Notes: generated by a model from the sequence alone, not told the origin. A stretch of 43,567 bases of DNA from Bacteroidales bacterium (GCA_022837485.1 JALHHH010000010.1:1-43567), one strand, 5' to 3'; shown: positions 26,303 through 34,351, numbered from the stretch's first letter. Translations and numbers: made by a program.

Positions 26303-26827
26303 CTACATTTCAGGGTAGGGATATCTGGATTTTTCAATTCCAAGGCGTGAATTGCTGTACTGGGTATAGAACATCAGAACCATATCGCCAGGGATTACAT
26401 CTTCATACAGTTTACGGTCAACCTCATATCTGGTGTTATTAATGATAAGGTAATACGTACCGCTATCCCGCATTTCCTGACCCCACAATTTTGGGAACAG
26501 ATTACCCAAAACCGGAATATGCAGGGTACCGCTGCCCGCTTCCCACGAAGCTTTGTATTCCTTATCCTGAACTATTGCCTTTTTCGACACTTTTATTCCA
26601 TCCTTTAAATCCAGTTTCAGCTTATGACTGACTCTGTAATTGATCAGAAGGCAAATCAGAATTACGGCTGTATCAATCAAAATCACGTAAATCAAATTTG
26701 GCTCCGGTATCACGATAAAATAAAATGCATTTAATAAAATCGTAAAAGCCAGGATCAATGCCGGGAAAAGATAGCCAAAGCGACGCTCATATTTTAATGC
26801 TGCAATATCTTCTTTGGTAAGTCTCAT
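26303..26827 (-). CDS. Uncharacterised membrane protein of the SPFH/RHH operon
   Basis: 174-residue protein, family not recognised. A short charged N-terminus (RLTKEDIAALKYERRFG) precedes two transmembrane helices (YLFPALILAFTILLNAFYFIV and LIYVILIDTAVILICLLI). A soluble domain of about 100 residues follows, rich in beta strands (GTLHIPVLGNLF, GTYYLIINNTRYEVDR). It is the last gene of the minus-strand operon, 65 nt after the RHH stop. The soluble part might face the cytoplasm and act with the SPFH protein at the membrane; that is inference from context. Confidence 0.75.
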   Translation of the reverse strand: MRLTKEDIAALKYERRFGYLFPALILAFTILLNAFYFIVIPEPNLIYVILIDTAVILICLLINYRVSHKLKLDLKDGIKVSKKAIVQDKEYKASWEAGSGTLHIPVLGNLFPKLWGQEMRDSGTYYLIINNTRYEVDRKLYEDVIPGDMVLMFYTQYSNSRLGIEKSRYPYPEM

Positions 26828-26892
26828 AAGCCAGGGTTTGGATGAAAATTCAGTAATAAAATTTATTCCGGAAAACGATTCCTGGTGACCAA

Positions 26893-27081
26893 TTAATCAG
26901 ACCCGGAGGTTTGATCATCGGTATTTTTATTTGTTTTCAGTCGTTTTGCATCTTTCAACGCACGGCTTATGATCCACTCAATCTGTCCGTTGGTGCTTCT
27001 GAATTCATCTGCCGCCCATTTTTCAAGAGCTTCCATCAATTCAGTATCTATTCGTAAAGCAAAGGATTTCTTCTGCCCCAT
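26893..27081 (-). CDS. Ribbon-helix-helix (Arc-like) DNA-binding protein
   Basis: 62-residue protein with a classic Arc-type RHH core: a beta strand KSFALRID, then helix TELMEALEKWAADEF, a turn RSTNGQ and helix IEWIISRALKDAKR. The C-terminal tail is charged and polar. Such proteins dimerise and bind DNA through the strand pair, normally on operators with half-sites one helical turn apart. It is the third gene of the SPFH operon. The operon promoter contains a matching tandem palindrome at 28523-28548, so autorepression is likely. It is not accompanied by a recognisable toxin. Confidence 0.85.
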   Translation of the reverse strand: MGQKKSFALRIDTELMEALEKWAADEFRSTNGQIEWIISRALKDAKRLKTNKNTDDQTSGSD

Positions 27082-27121
27082 TGTATCTTCTTTCTATTAT
27101 CCCTTTCCCGCGCTTGAATGC

Positions 27122-27616
27122 TTAAAGTCTGTGACCCTTACGATGCTGCCGCAAAATGTAACGCGAAAGGTACGTTTGCAAAATTACCAGCAACAGCCAA
27201 TCCTCACCGCGTTTCAGACTATCGCTGACCATCAGGTTATATTCATATTTAAATCCTTTCCACAGAAATTTTGTACGTAATACCGACATCTCCCGCTTGT
27301 CCTTATCCATAAGAACAAACCTTTTATCGAATAACCCCCTTAGCCGAAATATGAAGGATTGCCGGTGACCCGGACGAATTACTTCTATCAGAATTCTCCC
27401 CGTCCATTTTCTCTGAAATTCAACAATAGTCTTCCCGTTTTCGAGAATTTCGAACCTGGTTTTCCAGAAATTCAGCGGGATGATCTCATACTCCAATCCG
27501 CCGGAAAGGCGAATGAACGCCCGGAACGACATTCGTTTGGCATACAATAGCGTAGCCAGGCGTTCATCTCCATCAAAAAAGGCTATGGTCTTATTGTCTG
27601 GGGCAACGGCTTTCAT
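27122..27616 (-). CDS. Uncharacterised protein of the SPFH/RHH operon
   Basis: 164-residue cytoplasmic protein of unknown family. It starts with short beta strands (KTIAFFDGDERLATLLY, SFRAFIRLSGGLEYEIIPL) followed by KTRFEILENGKTIVEFQRKWTGRILIEVI. This pattern is loosely reminiscent of the tubby/LURP-one barrel fold, a guess from pattern only. The C-terminus is basic and helical. It sits 29 nt after the SPFH stop and 40 nt before the RHH start, clearly in the same operon. Confidence 0.75.
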   Translation of the reverse strand: MKAVAPDNKTIAFFDGDERLATLLYAKRMSFRAFIRLSGGLEYEIIPLNFWKTRFEILENGKTIVEFQRKWTGRILIEVIRPGHRQSFIFRLRGLFDKRFVLMDKDKREMSVLRTKFLWKGFKYEYNLMVSDSLKRGEDWLLLVILQTYLSRYILRQHRKGHRL

Positions 27617-27645
27617 CGCAAGCTATGTTCCTGTTTTTTAATGTA

Positions 27646-28518
27646 CTATTGGTGTAACGTTCCGGTATTGATAACCGGACTTGCATCCTTGTCGGAACAA
27701 AGAACCACCATCAGATTGCTGACCATTGCAGCTTTCTTTTCTTCATCCAGATCAACAAGCTTCTTCTCCGAAAGTTGGGCTAGTGCCATCTCTACCATAC
27801 TTACAGCACCCTCGACGATTTTCACTCTGGCTGCGATAATGGCGGAAGCCTGCTGACGGCGAAGCATGGCACCGGCAATCTCAGATGAGTAAGCCAGGTA
27901 ACTGATTCTGGCTTCAATTACTTCTATCCCGGCACGTTCAAGACGTTCCGAAAGTTCCTCTTCCAGCACATGGTTAACCTCCTCGCCTCCGGCTCTCAGG
28001 GTTATCTCCGATTGTTCATCGTCAAAATTGTCGTACGGATAATGCCCGGCCAGCTTTCGGATTGCTGCTTCACTCTGTATTTCAACATAGTGAATGAAAT
28101 CGTCCACTTCAAAGGCAGCTTTAAACGTATCCTGAACTTTCCACACCAGCACAATACCAATCATGATCGGATTGCCGATTTTATCGTTCACCTTTATGGG
28201 ATCACCGTTCAGGTTACGCGCACGAAGCGAAATCTTTTTCTTATTGTAAAACGGATTAACCCAGAAAAAACCATTGTGCTTAACGGTTCCAATGTAATCG
28301 CCGAAAAGCACCAGAACACCAGACTCATTGGGATTGATAACCAGAAACCCGGGCATCAGCACAACGGCCACAGCCAGTAAAACAGCTGAAACTATCATCA
28401 GCCACACCATATCGGTGAAGTTGACAACATTGTAGATGAATAATGCGATTAAGGCGATGACAACCACCAGCATCACATAGCCCGACATGGGGCGGACAAA
28501 TTTTTCCTTTGCTTCCAT
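27646..28518 (-). CDS. SPFH/Band 7 domain membrane protein
   Basis: 290-residue member of the stomatin/prohibitin/flotillin superfamily. The ATG at 28518 (MEAKEKFVRP) is the real start, because the upstream frame overlaps the promoter. Two hydrophobic helices (VMLVVVIALIALFIYNVV and WLMIVSAVLLAVAVVLM) lead to the SPFH domain, beginning PGFLVINPNESGVLVLFGDYIGT and GFFWVNPF. It continues with VLVWKVQDTFKAAFEVDD, ELSERLERAGIEVIEARISYLAYSSEIAGAML and a coiled helical tail ending EEKKAAMVSNLMVVL. SPFH proteins assemble large rings or cages on membranes and organise partner proteins. It is the first gene of the operon shared with two unknown proteins and an RHH regulator. Confidence 0.93.
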   Translation of the reverse strand: MEAKEKFVRPMSGYVMLVVVIALIALFIYNVVNFTDMVWLMIVSAVLLAVAVVLMPGFLVINPNESGVLVLFGDYIGTVKHNGFFWVNPFYNKKKISLRARNLNGDPIKVNDKIGNPIMIGIVLVWKVQDTFKAAFEVDDFIHYVEIQSEAAIRKLAGHYPYDNFDDEQSEITLRAGGEEVNHVLEEELSERLERAGIEVIEARISYLAYSSEIAGAMLRRQQASAIIAARVKIVEGAVSMVEMALAQLSEKKLVDLDEEKKAAMVSNLMVVLCSDKDASPVINTGTLHQ

Positions 28519-28522
28519 TGTA

Positions 28523-28571
28523 ATATCATTTTGATATCGCAAAGATATAACAATCCAATGCGCTTTGTCAA
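28523..28571 (-). promoter_or_regulatory. Promoter and tandem operator of the SPFH/RHH operon
   Basis: On the minus strand, TTG (28569-28571, within TTGAC) and TATCTTTG (28540-28547) form a sigma-ABfr promoter with a 19-21 nt spacer; the predicted leader is about 17 nt. Overlapping the -7 box and start site are two copies of ATATC-N5-GATAT, centred at 28530 and 28541 (11 bp apart): ATATC at 28523 and 28534, GATAT at 28533 and 28544. This is the operator layout expected for an RHH repressor. Confidence 0.7.
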
Positions 28572-28644
28572 GTATTTTTTGATATTTATTTTTATAACAA
28601 CGAAAAGACAATTATTCCCATTACTAAAAGACCTGAAGCCTGCG

Positions 28645-28674
28645 TTGCAGAATGATACCGATACACTACTTTTG
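28645..28674 (+). promoter_or_regulatory. Sigma-ABfr promoter of the HAD phosphatase gene
   Basis: TTG (28645-28647), 19-nt spacer, TACTTTTG (28667-28674). The ATG follows 24 nt after the G. Confidence 0.75.
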
Positions 28675-28698
28675 TCGGTAAATATTTCACCCCTCAGC

Positions 28699-29400
28699 AT
28701 GAAAACCACAAAATACCGGCACATATTCTTCGATCTCGACAAAACGCTGTGGGATTTTGACACCAACTCACTGGAAACCTTCAGGGATCTGTTTAAAACA
28801 TACGGGCTGAAGCGACGGGGGATTGAGTCGGCTGAAAAGTTTCATACCGTCTATGAGTTTCACAATCTGGCTTTATGGGAAATATACCGGCAGGGGAAAA
28901 TTGAAAAGGCCGATTTGAATGTCAAACGGTTTACTCTGGCTCTTGAGGAATACGGAATAAGGGATTATGAACTGGGCCGTAAAATGGCCATGGATTACAT
29001 TCACCTGAGTCCCACCAAAACAAACCTGTTTCCGGATACGCACAGAGTACTTGAGTACCTGAAAGCCCGTTATTCACTCCATATTATTACCAATGGCTTC
29101 GAGGAGGTCCAGTTCCGGAAATTACATCACTCTTCTTTAAGCAAATACTTCACAGAGGTTATAACCTCAGAGGATGCCGGGGTAAAGAAACCGGATCCTG
29201 AAATTTTCAACTATGCGCTGAAGCGCGCAGGTGCAGGTGTTACGGATAGTCTCATGGTAGGCGATGATGAGGAAGTGGATATTGCTGGAGCCGGCGGTCT
29301 GGGCATTGATCAGGTGCTTGTAGATTTTCAAAACATGGTGCCCGGTTCAAAAGCCACGTACAGGATCCGGAGCCTGGACGAACTAACTGCAATTCTTTAA
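28699..29400 (+). CDS. HAD-like pyrimidine nucleotidase, YjjG family
   Basis: 233-residue haloacid-dehalogenase-type phosphatase. The ATG at 28699 (MKTTKYRHIFFDLDKTLWDFD) is chosen, because the longer open frame would begin upstream of the promoter. Motif I is FDLDKTLWDF (DxDxT), motif II is ITNG, the motif III lysine is in GVKKPDPEIF and motif IV is GDDEEVDIAGA. The C1-cap domain (about 20-95) is helical. YjjG/TIGR02254 enzymes dephosphorylate nucleotides such as dUMP and pyrimidine analogues. The exact substrate cannot be read from the sequence. It is divergent from the SPFH operon. Confidence 0.9.
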   Translation: MKTTKYRHIFFDLDKTLWDFDTNSLETFRDLFKTYGLKRRGIESAEKFHTVYEFHNLALWEIYRQGKIEKADLNVKRFTLALEEYGIRDYELGRKMAMDYIHLSPTKTNLFPDTHRVLEYLKARYSLHIITNGFEEVQFRKLHHSSLSKYFTEVITSEDAGVKKPDPEIFNYALKRAGAGVTDSLMVGDDEEVDIAGAGGLGIDQVLVDFQNMVPGSKATYRIRSLDELTAIL

Positions 29401-29442
29401 CATTATTGTATATTTCAATCCCCGGCAGAAAGGAATAAATAA

Positions 29443-29469
29443 GAGGCTGTCCTAAAAAAGAACAGCCTC
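29443..29469 (-). terminator. Hairpin terminator between convergent genes
   Basis: GAGGCTGT (29443-29450) and ACAGCCTC (29462-29469) form an 8-bp stem. On the minus strand it is followed by T-rich sequence (TTATTTATTCC), so it best serves the small exported protein gene. It may also stop the HAD transcript, since the two genes converge here. Confidence 0.6.
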
Positions 29470-29495
29470 ACAGCAAAAAATCTTTAATCCTGTAC

Positions 29496-29750
29496 TTACT
29501 TTGACTCGGGAGCGGGAACCGGCTTGGCAGCGGTTTTGCTGCTGCAGCAGGATTTGGCTTTCTCGGTGGTACAAGGCGTAGCGCAACCGGCTTTCTTCTC
29601 GGCTGATTTATCAGCGCAATCGGCTTTGGTTGCAGCAGCTTCTTTCTTGGTTTCGGCTTTCTTTGAAGGAGCCTTCTGTGCACTTGCGGTGCTCAGGGTA
29701 AAAGCAAATGCGAGAGCGATAACGGATACAAAAATTGCAATTTTTTTCAT
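29496..29750 (-). CDS. Small secreted Cys/Lys/Ala-rich protein
   Basis: 84-residue protein. MKKIAIFVSVIALAFAFTLSTASAQ is a signal peptide (given here by its core: charged MKK, hydrophobic stretch, TASAQ end). The mature 59 residues are low-complexity and basic: KAPSKKAETKKEAA, then Cys in ADCADK, AGCATPC and KSCC, then a PVPAPESK tail. Five cysteines in all. I do not recognise the family; metal or redox binding is possible but unproven. The longer open frame is ruled out by the TATCTTTG promoter at 29774-29781. Confidence 0.8.
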   Translation of the reverse strand: MKKIAIFVSVIALAFAFTLSTASAQKAPSKKAETKKEAAATKADCADKSAEKKAGCATPCTTEKAKSCCSSKTAAKPVPAPESK

Positions 29751-29773
29751 GAGGCTTATTATTAGGTTTGATG

Positions 29774-29781
29774 CAAAGATA
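29774..29781 (-). promoter_or_regulatory. Sigma-ABfr -7 element of the small secreted protein gene
   Basis: CAAAGATA on the plus strand (minus TATCTTTG), with the G 23 nt from the ATG. The -33 box is weak. Confidence 0.6.
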
Positions 29782-29863
29782 ACCTGTAAGCCGGCTTTTC
29801 GTTCACAGTAAATTGTTAACGATATGTTAAAGTTGATTAACAATCGTTCTTACAGCCTAAAAA

Positions 29864-30520
29864 TCACTGTATTCTGGCGATAATTGTCTGCTTTCCGGTC
29901 ACTTTTTGCCCAAGTACTACATTTATCTCTGCATTAACCGGAAGATAAATATCCACGCGGGAGCCAAATTTGATAAAACCAAATTCATCGCCCTGACGTA
30001 TGGTATTTCCTTCACGGGCATAGCATACAATACGGCGGGCCATGGCGCCGGCAATCTGACGCAGCAGGATGGCAGTGCCCTGCTCATTCTCAATAACTAC
30101 TGTTGTACGTTCGTTTTCCGTAGATGATTTCGGATGCCATGCCACGAGATATTTGCCGGGATGGTATTTCATGTATTTAACCGTTCCTGAAACGGGCGAC
30201 CAGTTAACATGCACATTATTTGGTGACATAAAGACGGAAATCTGCTTTCGCTTATCTCCGAAAAATTCTGGCTCATGCACCTCCTCAATAGCCACCACTT
30301 TCCCGTCGGCCGGGCAGATTACCAGATTTTCATCGGGTATAAGGCCTCGCCTGGGCGATCTGAAAAAACGCACGATCCAAAGCAGCAACAAAATCAAAAC
30401 GACCCAGATGAGGTAATGAATCCAGGCTGCCATTTCAATCATCCCTGTAAGGGGAATAATTGCTGCCACAGTTACGATTGAAATCAGAATGATGAGGTAA
30501 CCTTCCTTATGAATGCGCAT
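29864..30520 (-). CDS. psd: Phosphatidylserine decarboxylase family protein
   Basis: 218-residue decarboxylase that makes phosphatidylethanolamine from phosphatidylserine. Two helices (LIILISIVTVAAIIPLTG and IHYLIWVVLILLLLWIVRFF) anchor it. The catalytic domain contains VICPADGKVVAIEEV, SVFMSPNNVHVNWSPVSG and the short pyruvoyl self-cleavage site FGSRVDIYLP (Gly-Ser). Its length fits the short PSD type found in Bacteroidota. It is the last gene of the rsfS-ftsH-cdsA operon, 65 nt downstream of cdsA. Confidence 0.94.
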   Translation of the reverse strand: MRIHKEGYLIILISIVTVAAIIPLTGMIEMAAWIHYLIWVVLILLLLWIVRFFRSPRRGLIPDENLVICPADGKVVAIEEVHEPEFFGDKRKQISVFMSPNNVHVNWSPVSGTVKYMKYHPGKYLVAWHPKSSTENERTTVVIENEQGTAILLRQIAGAMARRIVCYAREGNTIRQGDEFGFIKFGSRVDIYLPVNAEINVVLGQKVTGKQTIIARIQ

Positions 30521-30585
30521 AATGAATCATTTTAACAGTTCGCGGCTATAAACGGGAATGGAACAGCCAATGTCCGCAAAAGCAA

Positions 30586-31410
30586 TTATCTGAGCAGCGA
30601 AACGACAATAAAAATTACCGGTGCAGCTGCAAAAACCGCATCAAAGCGGTCGAGAATCCCACCATGTCCGGGCAGGATGCTGCCTGAATCTTTCACTCCG
30701 GCTTCCCGTTTCAGCATCGACTCGATCAGATCGCCGAGCGTACCGAAAACAATGATCAGGGTCGCGATCAGTAGCCACTCCATCAGGGTAAATTCAAGGA
30801 ATGAGGCGGAGATCAGAAAAGCTGTCAGGTACCCGGCAAGCAGCCCCCCTCCAAAGCCCTCCCAGGATTTTTTCGGACTGATTCGTTCATACATCCGGTG
30901 CTTTCCGAAAATGGAGCCAAAAATATAGGCTCCGGAGTCGTAGATCCATAATATGAGAAAAAAGCCAAGCAATGCTCCGCTGTGAAGCCATCCCGTTTCC
31001 TGTCCCGGCTTAAAGAAACCGGTAAGCAGAGCCAGAGGAACAACAATCCATAAGACTCCCAGAAGAGTATAACCGATATTCTGAAAGGCTGTTTCGCTTT
31101 TGCGGAAAAGTTCAACGGTCATAATTGCTGGAATAACCAGCAGGGATGACAGCAGCCATTCCTGGTTCAGCAATCCTGTAAGGGTGAGTACTATCAGCAC
31201 ATAAACAAGTATAGCGAACAGGAATGCCGGAAATCGGGCCGGTGAAAGTCCGAGTTGTTTCCCGATCTTCAAAAATTCGTACATCCCGCCAAGGGATACA
31301 AGAAGAAACAGGGAAGAAAACACTTTTTCGCCCAACAGTGCCGATCCCACGATGGCGATGACAAAAAATGCTCCGGTGATGGTACGTTTTACGAAATTAT
31401 TCACTTTCAA
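30586..31410 (-). CDS. cdsA: Phosphatidate cytidylyltransferase
   Basis: Makes CDP-diacylglycerol for phospholipid synthesis. The 274-residue polytopic membrane protein carries the family signatures SPKKSWEGFGGGLLAGYL and GDLIESMLKREAGVKDSGSILPGHGGILDRFDA (S-x-x-KR-x4-KD-x5-GHGG-x2-DR-x-D). The start is non-ATG: TTG at 31410 or GTG at 31404, both overlapping the DUF2007 stop by 8-14 nt, which suggests translational coupling. Confidence 0.95.
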   Translation of the reverse strand: MKVNNFVKRTITGAFFVIAIVGSALLGEKVFSSLFLLVSLGGMYEFLKIGKQLGLSPARFPAFLFAILVYVLIVLTLTGLLNQEWLLSSLLVIPAIMTVELFRKSETAFQNIGYTLLGVLWIVVPLALLTGFFKPGQETGWLHSGALLGFFLILWIYDSGAYIFGSIFGKHRMYERISPKKSWEGFGGGLLAGYLTAFLISASFLEFTLMEWLLIATLIIVFGTLGDLIESMLKREAGVKDSGSILPGHGGILDRFDAVFAAAPVIFIVVSLLR

Positions 31411-31600
31411 GGCTACTGATTAACTGTTTGGCATTAAAAGCATTTTCTGCACTTACATACAGTTCAATATCACCGAAAAGGTAAGCAGAATCCAGCTTAT
31501 TGACTTCTACTGCTTTAATAGAATTTTCTTCAAGCAACACTTTCAGGTATTCGATTTCGTGTGGCTTGTTCGATGTGTAAACACAAATCCAACCTTCCAT
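31397..31600 (-). CDS. DUF2007 domain protein
   Basis: 67-residue protein with EWICVYTSNKPHEIEYLKVLLEEN-type sequence (here GWICVYTSNKPHEIEYLK then LLEENSIKAVEVNK) and EIELYV-like strand (DIELYVSAENAFNAKQLI). This matches the DUF2007 signal-transducing-like fold, a small GlnB-like alpha-beta domain. The function is unknown. It lies between LUD and cdsA and overlaps cdsA. Confidence 0.88.
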   Translation of the reverse strand: MEGWICVYTSNKPHEIEYLKVLLEENSIKAVEVNKLDSAYLFGDIELYVSAENAFNAKQLISSLESE

Positions 31601-31614
31601 AAGCTAACATTTTA

Positions 31615-32298
31615 TCAGCCGGCGTCATCGGCCATGAAAACAAACAATTCCTTTGGACCATGAGCGCCCATGACCAGAGTTTTTTCAATATCGGCACTTC
31701 GGCTCGGGCCTGTCAGGAGCGAGATTTGCGAAGGCAGGCGTCCGTTATAACGTAATCTGATTTTTTCGAGAGCGTCGTGTATATCGTTAACGACCTGAGA
31801 AGTAAATGCAATAACTACATGAACTTCGGGGTAGGCATGCATACGGCGCCCTGAGTTCAGCCGCGACGAAACCATGATGCTGCCGGTACGGGCAACCAGG
31901 TATTCGCAGCCGGTAATGGCAACCCTCATATCTCCGGTATCTTCATTTACTTTTTTTACTTTTATACCGGCATGTCTCAGCATTCCCGCCAGCGGTTCAT
32001 CGTTGCACCAGGCCTGTTCCCACAGCTTATCATCAAACACGCGTCGGACCTTGTCGACCATATCGGCCGGCGAATCGCAGAAAACGAAGCTCCCGCCTGC
32101 TTTAGCAAATTCCGTTGCAAACGTAACATCGGGCAGATCCTTCAAAGGAGCATGTACCGGAGAGTCGAATTCTACCTGGGTAAAGGGATTCTCCGACGGC
32201 TCGATCAGGGCATGCCTGATATTTTTAAGCACTTTCTCACGGGTTGTACTTTCCCGTATGTGCTCTGGTCGTGTATTATACCTGTTGCGTGTCTTCAT
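31615..32298 (-). CDS. LUD domain protein (LutC/YkgG family)
   Basis: 227-residue protein with a LUD domain: VTFATEFAKAGGSFVFC, then GCEYLVARTGSIMVSS and LLTGPSRSADIEKTLVMGAHGPKELFVF. LutC-type proteins take part in lactate use, but this copy sits in the ftsH-cdsA operon rather than with lutA/lutB, so its role is unclear. The ATG at 32298 (MKTRNRYNTRPEH) is preferred; it overlaps the ftsH stop by 23 nt, implying coupling. Confidence 0.9.
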   Translation of the reverse strand: MKTRNRYNTRPEHIRESTTREKVLKNIRHALIEPSENPFTQVEFDSPVHAPLKDLPDVTFATEFAKAGGSFVFCDSPADMVDKVRRVFDDKLWEQAWCNDEPLAGMLRHAGIKVKKVNEDTGDMRVAITGCEYLVARTGSIMVSSRLNSGRRMHAYPEVHVVIAFTSQVVNDIHDALEKIRLRYNGRLPSQISLLTGPSRSADIEKTLVMGAHGPKELFVFMADDAG

Positions 32299-34351
32299 TG
32301 GTTTGTGTTTCAGCAGCCGGCCCGCCATCCGGAGGCAATAATTCCTCATCGGAAACGGTTGCTGCCGGTTCGGCGGTTTCCTGACCGTTGTTTCCGCCGT
32401 TGAATTCGTGCGATTCCTCAAAAGGCCGTTTGCCGAAAATTGCTTCCAGATCTTCCCGGAAAATTACCTCTTTTTTCAATAGAATATCGGCTAATTCCTC
32501 CAACTTACCACGATTTTCGGTCAGAATCTCAATGGCCCGCTGATACGCCTTTTCCACGATTTTTTTAACCTCGGTATCAATGATTTGAGCAGTTGATTCG
32601 CTGTAAGGCTTGGAAAAAGAGTACTCCTGCTGACCGGTGGAATCGTAATAACTTACGTTTCCTATTTCCTTATTGAGTCCGAAGTAAACCACCATGGCGT
32701 ATACCTGTTTGGTAACTTTCTCGAGATCGTTGAGTGCTCCGGTGGAAATCTTTCCAAACACTACTTCTTCCGACGCTCTTCCACCCAGAGTGGCAACCAG
32801 TTCGTCGAACATCTGCTCGTAGGTGGTAATCTGCCGTTCTTCCGGCAGGTACCAGGCAGCGCCAAGCGCTTTACCTCTTGGGACTATGGTAACTTTTACC
32901 AGCGGATGTGCGTAGCGCAGCAACCAGCTTACGGCGGCGTGACCGGCTTCATGGAAAGCAATCACTCTCTTTTCCTGTGGTGAAATAATTTTATTGCGTT
33001 TCTCAAGACCACCGATGATCCGGTCGATGGCATCCAGAAAATCCTGTTTCTGGATGGTGGCCTTGTTTCTACGTGCGGCGATCAGGGCTGATTCGTTGCA
33101 TACATTGGCAATATCGGCACCTGAAAAACCCGGAGTTTGCTTGGCCAGAAAATCAACAATTACCGAATTGTCGTATTTCAATGGCTTCATATGCACTTTA
33201 AAGATGGCTTTGCGCTCTTCCAGATCGGGGAGCTCCACGTGGATCTGCCGGTCGAAGCGTCCGGCTCTCAGCAGGGCACGGTCGAGGATATCGGCACGGT
33301 TTGTAGCGGCCAGGATAATTACACCGGCATTGGTAGCAAAACCATCCATTTCCGTAAGCAACTGATTGAGCGTATTTTCACGCTCATCGTTGGCGCCGGT
33401 AATCTGATTCCGGCCACGGGCACGGCCTATGGCATCGATTTCATCGATAAAGATGATGCATGGCGCCTTTTCCTTTGCCTGCTTGAAGAGGTCGCGTACC
33501 CGGGAAGCACCCACACCCACGAACATCTCAACGAAATCGGATCCTGAAAGCGAGAAAAAGGGAACTTTTGCTTCTCCGGCCACGGCTTTTGCCAAAAGGG
33601 TTTTTCCTGTCCCCGGAGGACCGACCAGTAATGCACCTTTAGGTATCTTTCCGCCAAGGGTTGTATATTTTTTAGGATTTTTAAGAAAATCCACAATCTC
33701 CATAATCTCAACCTTGGCCTCTTCAAGTCCGGCAACATCGTTAAAGTTTATGTTAACATGTGTATCCTTGTCGAAGAGCTGGGCTTTAGATTTGCCGATA
33801 TTAAAAATCTGGCCACCGCCACCAGCACCACGGCTCATCATCCGCATTATAAAGAACCATGCAGCAATCAGCAGGATAATCAGAAATATCCACGAGAGGG
33901 CATCACCCCAGACATTTCGCCTGGTTTCATTTATGATGTATACCTTTTCCTTATTGTCGAAGTCGGCCTGAATATCTTTTACAAGCCCCTCAAATCCTTC
34001 AATTGATCCGATTTTATAAACAAAATGCGGTTTACTGGTGCCAAAGCTTTCTTCAGTCTTAATTTCAGAATAATCACCCGTGCCGATTTTATCCTTCTTG
34101 ATGTATATTTCAGCAAATTCCTTGTTCACCAGAATAAGGCGGTCAATATCCTGTTTCGAAAGCATTTGAATCAGCTCACCTTCGTTAATTTCCTTAGCAG
34201 GTGCGCTGCCCCAGTTCATAAACTGCAGGCCAAAAATCATCAGGGCAAGAAGAGCATAAATCCAGTAGATACTGAACCTTGGCTTGCCGTTTTTATTATT
34301 ACGCGGATCCGGACTGGACTTTCCGTTATTTTTATCTTTAGTTTCGTTCAT
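32276..34351 (-). CDS. ftsH: ATP-dependent zinc metalloprotease FtsH
   Basis: Membrane-anchored AAA protease that degrades misassembled or regulated membrane and cytoplasmic proteins. The 691-residue protein begins with a charged N-terminus, TM1 (YWIYALLALMIFGLQFM), a periplasmic domain and TM2 (WIFLIILLIAAWFFIMRMM). The AAA module has Walker A GPPGTGKT at 244-251 and Walker B FIDEIDA, with RAGRFDR in the second region of homology. The zinc site HEAGH is at 467-471. The C-terminal tail (about 630-691) is acidic and glycine-rich. The start is the ATG at 34351, 6 nt after the rsfS stop; upstream frame residues belong to the rsfS region. Confidence 0.97.
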   Translation of the reverse strand: MNETKDKNNGKSSPDPRNNKNGKPRFSIYWIYALLALMIFGLQFMNWGSAPAKEINEGELIQMLSKQDIDRLILVNKEFAEIYIKKDKIGTGDYSEIKTEESFGTSKPHFVYKIGSIEGFEGLVKDIQADFDNKEKVYIINETRRNVWGDALSWIFLIILLIAAWFFIMRMMSRGAGGGGQIFNIGKSKAQLFDKDTHVNINFNDVAGLEEAKVEIMEIVDFLKNPKKYTTLGGKIPKGALLVGPPGTGKTLLAKAVAGEAKVPFFSLSGSDFVEMFVGVGASRVRDLFKQAKEKAPCIIFIDEIDAIGRARGRNQITGANDERENTLNQLLTEMDGFATNAGVIILAATNRADILDRALLRAGRFDRQIHVELPDLEERKAIFKVHMKPLKYDNSVIVDFLAKQTPGFSGADIANVCNESALIAARRNKATIQKQDFLDAIDRIIGGLEKRNKIISPQEKRVIAFHEAGHAAVSWLLRYAHPLVKVTIVPRGKALGAAWYLPEERQITTYEQMFDELVATLGGRASEEVVFGKISTGALNDLEKVTKQVYAMVVYFGLNKEIGNVSYYDSTGQQEYSFSKPYSESTAQIIDTEVKKIVEKAYQRAIEILTENRGKLEELADILLKKEVIFREDLEAIFGKRPFEESHEFNGGNNGQETAEPAATVSDEELLPPDGGPAAETQTNEDTQQV

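Noticed and set aside
26893..27616. Possible toxin-antitoxin pair (RHH protein plus 164-residue neighbour)
   Set aside because: The neighbour has no toxin motif, is longer than most toxins and the order and operator involve the whole SPFH operon.
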